NCBI RefSeq assembly: GCF_020278625.1
Contig: NZ_JADAKK010000027.1
Coordinates: 1-13,414 of the forward strand
DNA length: 13,414 nt
Reading direction: 5' to 3'
From: Wolbachia endosymbiont of Mansonella ozzardi
GTDB taxonomy: Bacteria > Pseudomonadota > Alphaproteobacteria > Rickettsiales > Anaplasmataceae
The notes beneath the pieces are model-generated. The model did not search any database, was not told the DNA's origin, and saw only the letters and a list, made by a program, of their open reading frames with translations. The translations under genes and the position numbers were made by a program. Positions within the stretch are counted from its first letter, which is position 1. Each line of letters opens with the position of its first letter. Below are positions 8,864 through 13,414 of the stretch, in pieces.

Positions 8864-8892
8864 AAAGTATAAATTTTATAAGGTAGAGTCAA
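8864..8892 (-). promoter_or_regulatory. candidate sigma-70 promoter for the F0 operon
   Basis: On the minus strand, TTGACT (8892-8887) is followed after 15 bp by TATACT (8871-8866), or after 17 bp by the weaker TACTTT (8869-8864). This lies about 40-60 bp before the atpB start. The -35 hexamer is close to consensus, but the spacing to the better -10 is short. AT-richness makes false matches likely. Confidence 0.35.
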
Positions 8893-8935
8893 GAGTTAAG
8901 ATGATATAGGCTCTGTGTTACAAAGCCCTTTTTAC

Positions 8936-9250
8936 TCACTTCACTTTAAAACCGCAATTTTTAATACTATCTTTGATAACCTGAATATCTATTTCGGCTT
9001 CAGCTTGAAATTTCACATTGATAGTAGGGTAATCACTTTCGTGATCAAATTCAATTTTGTTGATAGACAAATCTTTTTGAAGGTTGTCTTCAACACAGTT
9101 GGGAAATGTTAGCATTGTGTAATAAGTCATATCGTTTGGATTATGAGAACGACTCCAGCAAAGACACAGAGCCTTACTCGTTTTATCCACATATCCGTGT
9201 AGATTCATAGCCTTCACGATAATTGAAAAAAGACTCAATGTTATATTCAT
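8936..9250 (-). CDS. small protein of unknown function, start or frame uncertain
   Basis: The open frame from ATG 9250 codes 104 residues. I do not recognise the family. The C-terminal half is acidic and soluble, with KIEFDHESDYPTINVKFQAE and a closing IKDSIKNCGFKVK. Four cysteines are present in the whole protein. The start is doubtful: ATG 9250 has no ribosome-binding site and a TAG sits just upstream in its frame. Meanwhile ATG 9284, in another frame and preceded by TTAGG, opens 33 codons (MDNTITFELLANEYNIESFF and on) that overlap this gene and stop at 9185-9183. A single frameshift around 9185-9250 would join the two into a protein of about 115 residues. It lies between rsmA and atpB on the same strand. 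Confidence 0.6.
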   Translation of the reverse strand: MNITLSLFSIIVKAMNLHGYVDKTSKALCLCWSRSHNPNDMTYYTMLTFPNCVEDNLQKDLSINKIEFDHESDYPTINVKFQAEAEIDIQVIKDSIKNCGFKVK

Positions 9251-9413
9251 TTGCTAGCAGTTCAAATGTTATTGTGTTATCCATAGCATTACCTAATTAA
9301 AGCTATTATAATATTAGTATATTAACAAAATATTTACTAAAATGGCTAATTATAATCAGCGCTGTTTTTCAAAAATTACTAAGTTGTTCAACATCCTGAT
9401 TTAATATGCTATC

Positions 9414-10220
9414 TTAACTATTGAACGATTCTTTTTGTATAACGTTTGCCAGCAAACAAAATTGTTCAATAGTTAAGTTTTCTGGACGTTCGTTACCATT
9501 TAATTTAGAGTTTTCAAGAATGATTTCAGCATGGCTTGTTATATTTTGCAAGCTATTTCTCAACATCTTTCTTCTTTGAGTAAAAACAGTGTGCGTTAAT
9601 CTTGTCAAGGTTTCCAAATTTACTGCAAATCTTTGGGTAGGTAAAGGATTTACTGTAATTACTGAAGAATGCACTTTCGGCCTTGGAAGAAACTCTTTAG
9701 GTTCAATATCAAATTCCTTTCTTATATTGCACAGCAACTGGCTTAGCACCGATAGAGAACCATAGTTTTTGGAACTAGGTCTTGCTATAATGCGATCTGC
9801 TACCTCTTTCTGAAACATCAATGTCAAACTTGTAAAAAATTTTATGTTGTTTAACCACTTCAAAAATAATGCTACCGAGACATTGTAAGGTAGATTAGCA
9901 ATGACTTTGACTGGGCGTTCTATTAGCTTTTCTTCTATAACATGCAGTGCATTTGCTTCTACAATCCTATACCTTCCCTGATGCTCATTCAGCAGTTGAT
10001 TATGGTATTTCACTAGATTGCTATCTTTTTCTATAGCAAGCAGAGATCTTGGATTATGTGCCAATACTTCTCTTGTTAATGCACCATACCCAGGACCAAT
10101 TTCAATAACGTTAAAATCTTTCAGATTACCAGCTAAAACGACTATTTTTTTCGTTATCTCACTCGATAAAATAAAATTTTGCCCTAGGCTCTTTTTTGGC
10201 TTCAATAAAAATTTTCCCAT
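9414..10220 (-). CDS. rsmA: 16S rRNA dimethyladenosine transferase (RsmA/KsgA)
   Basis: An S-adenosylmethionine-dependent enzyme of 268 residues that dimethylates the two adjacent adenosines in the 3'-terminal hairpin of 16S rRNA late in small-subunit assembly. SLGQNF at 11-16 is the family opening. The SAM loop VIEIGPGYGALT occupies 38-49, the acidic ribose contact is E64, and the catalytic motif is NLPYN at 109-113. FQKEVADRI (136-144) and FLPRPKVHSSV (177-187) are further RsmA signatures, followed by the small C-terminal helical domain. Length is normal and the gene looks intact. Start ATG 10220; no strong Shine-Dalgarno sequence is seen. It diverges from the tRNA-Thr gene. Confidence 0.96.
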   Translation of the reverse strand: MGKFLLKPKKSLGQNFILSSEITKKIVVLAGNLKDFNVIEIGPGYGALTREVLAHNPRSLLAIEKDSNLVKYHNQLLNEHQGRYRIVEANALHVIEEKLIERPVKVIANLPYNVSVALFLKWLNNIKFFTSLTLMFQKEVADRIIARPSSKNYGSLSVLSQLLCNIRKEFDIEPKEFLPRPKVHSSVITVNPLPTQRFAVNLETLTRLTHTVFTQRRKMLRNSLQNITSHAEIILENSKLNGNERPENLTIEQFCLLANVIQKESFNS

Positions 10221-10261
10221 ATTATTGTATTGTGGAGTATTTTGATAATTTTAAAAATTGG

Positions 10262-10291
10262 TTGACGAAAATTCATTGATAATTGTATATT
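10262..10291 (+). promoter_or_regulatory. promoter of tRNA-Thr (and probably tpiA)
   Basis: TTGACG at 10262-10267 and TATATT at 10286-10291 are separated by 18 bp and lie 16-45 bp before the tRNA 5' end. This is a good match to a housekeeping sigma-70 promoter at the expected distance. It sits in the 86-bp spacer shared with rsmA. TTAACG occurs twice just downstream (10293-10298 and 10302-10307). Confidence 0.55.
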
Positions 10292-10306
10292 GTTAACGTA
10301 TTTAAC

Positions 10307-10379
<73 letters not shown>

Positions 10380-10405
10380 CTTTCACCTAATATAGTAAAG
10401 AGCTG

Positions 10406-11107
10406 ATGTCCTTTTTAATAGTAGCAAATTGGAAGATGAATGGGACACGATCTTCATTTTTTGACTTCATAGGCAAGCTTAACAGCAAGAGCAATGAAAT
10501 TTCCTCTAGACTAGTGATTTGTCCACCTTTTACATCATTTCCAGACGACATAGAACTAAGCAATAATATTAGTATAGGAGCGCAGAACTGCCATCATAAA
10601 AAATCTGGTTCTTACACAGGTGAAATCAGCGCAAAAATGCTGAAAGAATTAGGATGCACTTACGTGATACTTGGGCATTCTGAAAGAACCAACGAAACAG
10701 ATAGTGAAATAAAACTTAAATCAGAAACAGCAATAGAATCGGGTTTACACCCAATAATTTGTGTAAGTGGAAATGCAAAAGATTACAAGGGTGAAAAAAC
10801 AAAGGAAGCAATAGGATATCAATGCAAAAACCGTTTGCCAACACATGGTGAATATACTGTAGCATATGAACCGATATGGGCGATAGGTACAGGACATGTG
10901 CCAAGCAATGATGCAATTGCTGAGGTAATAGAAGTGATAAAATCTTGCACTGGTAAAAAGCACGTTATATATGGTGGTTCAGTCAGTTCAGAAAATATAG
11001 AAAATTTGTTGAATATATCAAATTTATCAGGAGTTTTAATTGGCAGTGCAAGCTTAGATTTCGACTGCTTTTATAAAATTGTGCAACAGGTTGAAAAAGC
11101 ATATTAA
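10406..11107 (+). CDS. tpiA: triosephosphate isomerase
   Basis: A TIM-barrel enzyme of 233 residues that interconverts dihydroxyacetone phosphate and glyceraldehyde 3-phosphate. In Wolbachia-type metabolism it probably runs mainly in the gluconeogenic direction. Catalytic residues are all visible: N8 and K10 in ANWKMNG, H91 in LGHSERT and E155 in [11 protein letters not shown], where the mobile loop begins. The C-terminal phosphate-binding segments YGGSVSSEN and [10 protein letters not shown] are present. It is somewhat shorter than the common 245-255 residues. The start ATG 10406 is preceded by AAAGAG. It begins 26 bp after the tRNA-Thr gene with no separate promoter seen, so cotranscription and processing of the tRNA off the messenger is likely. 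Confidence 0.96.
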   Translation: MSFLIVANWKMNGTRSSFFDFIGKLNSKSNEISSRLVICPPFTSFPDDIELSNNISIGAQNCHHKKSGSYTGEISAKMLKELGCTYVILGHSERTNETDSEIKLKSETAIESGLHPIICVSGNAKDYKGEKTKEAIGYQCKNRLPTHGEYTVAYEPIWAIGTGHVPSNDAIAEVIEVIKSCTGKKHVIYGGSVSSENIENLLNISNLSGVLIGSASLDFDCFYKIVQQVEKAY

Positions 11108-11159
11108 TTCTGAAATCAGTAGTTAAGCGATATCGTACTGTGCAGTTTCTTTCAGGTTT

Positions 11160-11176
11160 AACAGACTTTGTCTGTT
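11160..11176 (+). terminator. short hairpin after tpiA
   Basis: AACAGAC and GTCTGTT form a perfect 7-bp stem with a TTT loop, about 50 bp beyond the tpiA stop. No T-run follows, so it may act as an mRNA-stabilising hairpin or weak terminator rather than a classical intrinsic terminator. The surrounding spacer (11108-11266) shows one isolated TATAAT at 11216-11221 and nothing else I can support. Confidence 0.35.
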
Positions 11177-12045
11177 CGTTACTTATATCCAAGAAAATTT
11201 TTACATAACTTAAGATATAATGCTGTTATTGAAGTAGTATTGTAGATATAGTAAGGTAAGTTCGGTATGCAGCAAAAAGGAAAGAACCAAGCTCAAGTTT
11301 AATTACAAAAGTTAATATAGAAGAGGCTTTAATAGTCTAGTTATTCTTAGGAGGATATAGCAAAAAGGAGTATGTTATGCCAACAAATTTCCTGACGTTG
11401 AAAGAAATATTAGCAGAACTAGAGGGAAAAACAGCATTACTGTTTTTAGAAAATATTATCAGGATGAATGGGAATTTTACGATCTGTTAAGAGACTTAAT
11501 GAATGATGAGGATTTTAAGCAAGCGTGTATAGAAAATCTTTCAGCGAAAGCTATAAGAAAGACTTGGATCACTATGTGGAATTAGCAAACCAGGCAAAAA
11601 AAGCTGTAAGTGAATATTTTGAAAGGAAAAGCATAGAGCTTCATGCTTGTTATACAGAAGATAATGACGCTGATAGAATTTTAAATATTAACCTTACTAA
11701 CCATGATGGGAAATGAATTAGTGAGAATCAGTAATATTTTACAGCAAGAGAAAAGTGTCGGTAAGTGAAGATTTATTGCAATAAGAAACATAAAATACAT
11801 GCCATTCGAGTGGATAAGGAAAGACATTATGAATTTAAAGAGGGTGCGTATTACGAAATGACGAGCACTTGGCCTGCAACAGATAAATCTGAGAGAACTT
11901 TTATGTGTACCGTGGTTATGAACATAAGTAACGATGGCATTACTGAAATACCGAAATTTGATGGTAGAAATTTTGAGTCACCATCGAAGAAGCTTTGGGA
12001 ATTAATGGAACTAAATAAGGAATTGTATATTCAAGGTCTTTCCTT

Positions 12046-12059
12046 ATATGATATATGAT
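12046..12059 (+). repeat. 7-bp tandem duplication that breaks the frame
   Basis: ATATGAT occurs twice in tandem at 12046-12052 and 12053-12059. Removing one copy joins LSLYD directly to AVKALLEKNK in one frame. With both copies the frame closes after two more residues at TGA (12056-12058). Confidence 0.75.
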
Positions 12060-12245
12060 GCTGTGAAAGCATTATTGGAAAAGAATAAGACTGCACCATT
12101 GCCAGATGCTGTGCCAGTTGCTAATAATAACCTACAAGGTAGTGAGTCTATAAGAGTAGTAAATCAAGAGAAGGAATTAGATGGGCAAGACTTTGAAAGT
12201 AATGCTGACAATAGTCCCCTTTTTTTTACTAACAACGATGCATCA

Positions 12246-12311
12246 ACTCAAACAGAAGTTGATTCGCGACAGGTTGTAACCCAGATGGGAATTGATTCTA
12301 GGCCAGTTGCA
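12246..12311 (+). repeat. two 33-bp imperfect tandem coding repeats
   Basis: Units at 12246-12278 and 12279-12311 encode TQTEVDSRQVV and TQMGIDSRPVA, in frame within the linker ahead of the coiled coil. Five residues differ between the units, so the duplication is not recent. Confidence 0.6.
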
Positions 12312-13414
12312 ACCTTAGTGAGAAATTAAAGAATTAAACAAGCATGGGAATGATTTACAACGTGAACCCGAAGGAGCTAAGCAAACAATTACAGTACAAG
12401 AGAAAAAGATTGAAAATTTACAAGTAGAAAAGAAGTAGAGAGATTAAATGAGAAGATTGAAGCGATTGAGCAAGAGGTTGAAAGGAAGAAGCGGCGACTT
12501 ACAGAGTGAGCTTGAAAAATAAAGAAGCAAAAAAATGTAGAGTTAGCAAACACATCAGCAACCCTACAAGAGAAAACACAAGAGCTTGAAAGTGGTATAA
12601 AAAAAGGAAGACCTAAAGAAAAGGTTGGAAGTTGCTCATATAAAAAAGGAAGAGCTGCTAAATAAATTAGGGGAATTGCAAAAGGAACTGTATCAACTGG
12701 AAGAGAAAAATAAAGAACTAGGGGAAAAGTTAAAACTTGTTGACGTACAAACAGGAAGTTAAAGGATGAGCTGGGAAAATCAAAAGGAGCAGAGCAGCAA
12801 ACATATTGAAGACACAGAACTAGTAATAAGTGAAAAAAAACTATGCAAGACTTGCGTGCTCAACTCCAGAAATTAGAACAAAAAAGCCAAGAAGTAGGGG
12901 AGTTTTATATGTGTAAAATAGAAAATCAGAGAATGAAATTGAAGATTTGAAAAACAATCTAAAGAATGAGAGAAAAACGCGCGAAAAGTATCATGCGTTG
13001 TTAAAAGAACAAGGCATAGAGATTAATGATTTGAGAAAAATAATTGCAGAATAAAGTTCGGAAAATTGAAAATCTGGAAAGCAAATTACAAAACAAGAAA
13101 GAAGGGGAAGTTTTCCGTAATCAAATAGAAGCACTGGAAAAAGACATTCGTCTACTCGCCAACAAACAAATTGACCTCAATCAAGCATGTACAATAACGG
13201 TAGATGTTCTTAATGATCCTGATAATGTTTCATTAAAGAAGAGAAAACTATCCAGGTCTTTAAGTGTTAACAATGGATATGATAGCAATAAGGAAAGTTA
13301 TAATAATCATTACCATTCACCTCTAAGTTTCGTCAGCAACCCTGTACAGGTAAATAGTGCTTATAGCCCTTCCCATAATAGTCCAAGAGAGGTAAGATAA
13401 GGACTTATAGTAGT

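Larger units (their letters stand above)
11267..13400 (+). pseudogene. large coiled-coil protein gene, multiply frameshifted
   Basis: No single frame is long, but consecutive frames read as one protein. It begins at ATG 11267 (MQQKGKNQAQ) or at ATG 11377 (MPTNFLTLKEILAELEGK), which has AAGGAG at 11365-11370. There is an in-frame TAG at 11338-11340. An N-terminal part follows with YYQDEWEFYDLLRDLM, SYKKDLDHYVELANQAKK and VKIYCNKKHKIHAIRV. A Gln/Asp-rich linker holds two 11-residue repeats, then about 230 residues of charged heptad-like coiled coil (for example ELLNKLGELQKELYQLEEKN). The C-terminus is Ser/Asn-rich and ends SPSHNSPREVR at 13400. Frame breaks lie near 11300, 11450, 11540, 11712, 11762, 12046-12059, 12312, 12335, 12432, 12490, 12600, 12752, 12800, 12840, 12930 and 13040, several at A-runs. 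The gene is dead as written; I do not recognise the family. Some open pieces (for example 11765-12058 and 13044-13400) might be called as separate genes, wrongly in my view. Confidence 0.7.

Noticed and set aside
8909..8933. GGCT...AGCC imperfect hairpin followed by CTTTTTA on the plus strand, terminator-like
   Set aside because: Both flanking genes are on the minus strand, so nothing would be terminated, and the stem has an internal mismatch.
9300..9413. Several TATAAT-like hexamers on the minus strand ahead of the small protein gene
   Set aside because: Very AT-rich stretch with no matching -35 at a proper distance; chance matches expected.
11267..13400. Possibility that the fragmented region is a cytoplasmic-incompatibility (cif) gene or a phage gene
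   Set aside because: None of the translated pieces resembles CifA/CifB or phage structural sequence that I know, and no nuclease or deubiquitinase motif is visible.
11377..13400. Reading the broken regions as programmed frameshifting
   Set aside because: Far too many breaks, in both directions, without slippery-site plus structure arrangements; simple decay explains them.

Overview
The window looks like a piece of a Wolbachia chromosome (Rickettsiales, Anaplasmataceae). It is AT-rich, with short spacers, an ankyrin-repeat protein carrying C-terminal membrane segments, a membrane-sector-only F0 ATP synthase operon of alphaproteobacterial order (a-c-b'-b), a fused alpha subunit of propionyl-CoA carboxylase, and several genes in visible decay. 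The assignment rests on protein and layout recognition, not on a search.

Left part (1-4368): gltX (glutamyl-tRNA synthetase) lies on the minus strand. Divergent from it is an ankyrin/membrane-protein gene with an amber stop at codon 18. A perfect 12-bp palindrome then precedes pccA, an intact 662-residue biotin carboxylase plus biotin carrier protein. pccA converges on, and overlaps by 27 bp, the 3' end of ctaA.

Middle (4342-8935, all minus strand): an intact F0 operon, atpB-atpE-atpF'-atpF, is followed by two dead genes. One is a family 2 glycosyltransferase with four stops and at least three frameshifts. The other is ctaA (heme A synthase), which has lost an internal block including a membrane segment. 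The glycosyltransferase reading frame can be followed through its last stop into the first codons of ctaA, so the two were once overlapping, probably cotranscribed genes.

Right part (8936-13414): a small unrecognised protein gene, possibly frameshifted, and rsmA (16S rRNA dimethyltransferase) lie on the minus strand. On the plus strand come a tRNA-Thr(UGU) with a recognisable promoter and tpiA 26 bp behind it. The last 2.1 kb is one long broken gene for a coiled-coil protein that I do not recognise, with more than a dozen frame breaks. One of these is a clean 7-bp tandem duplication.

Housekeeping genes are intact (translation, rRNA modification, ATP synthase, glycolysis/gluconeogenesis, propionyl-CoA metabolism). 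Lesions are confined to the ankyrin, glycosyltransferase, heme A synthase and coiled-coil genes, and possibly the small protein gene. This argues for real gene decay rather than poor sequence. I see no IS element, phage gene, CRISPR array or clearly new system; the main interest is the pattern of decay and a few unexplained palindromes and repeats.
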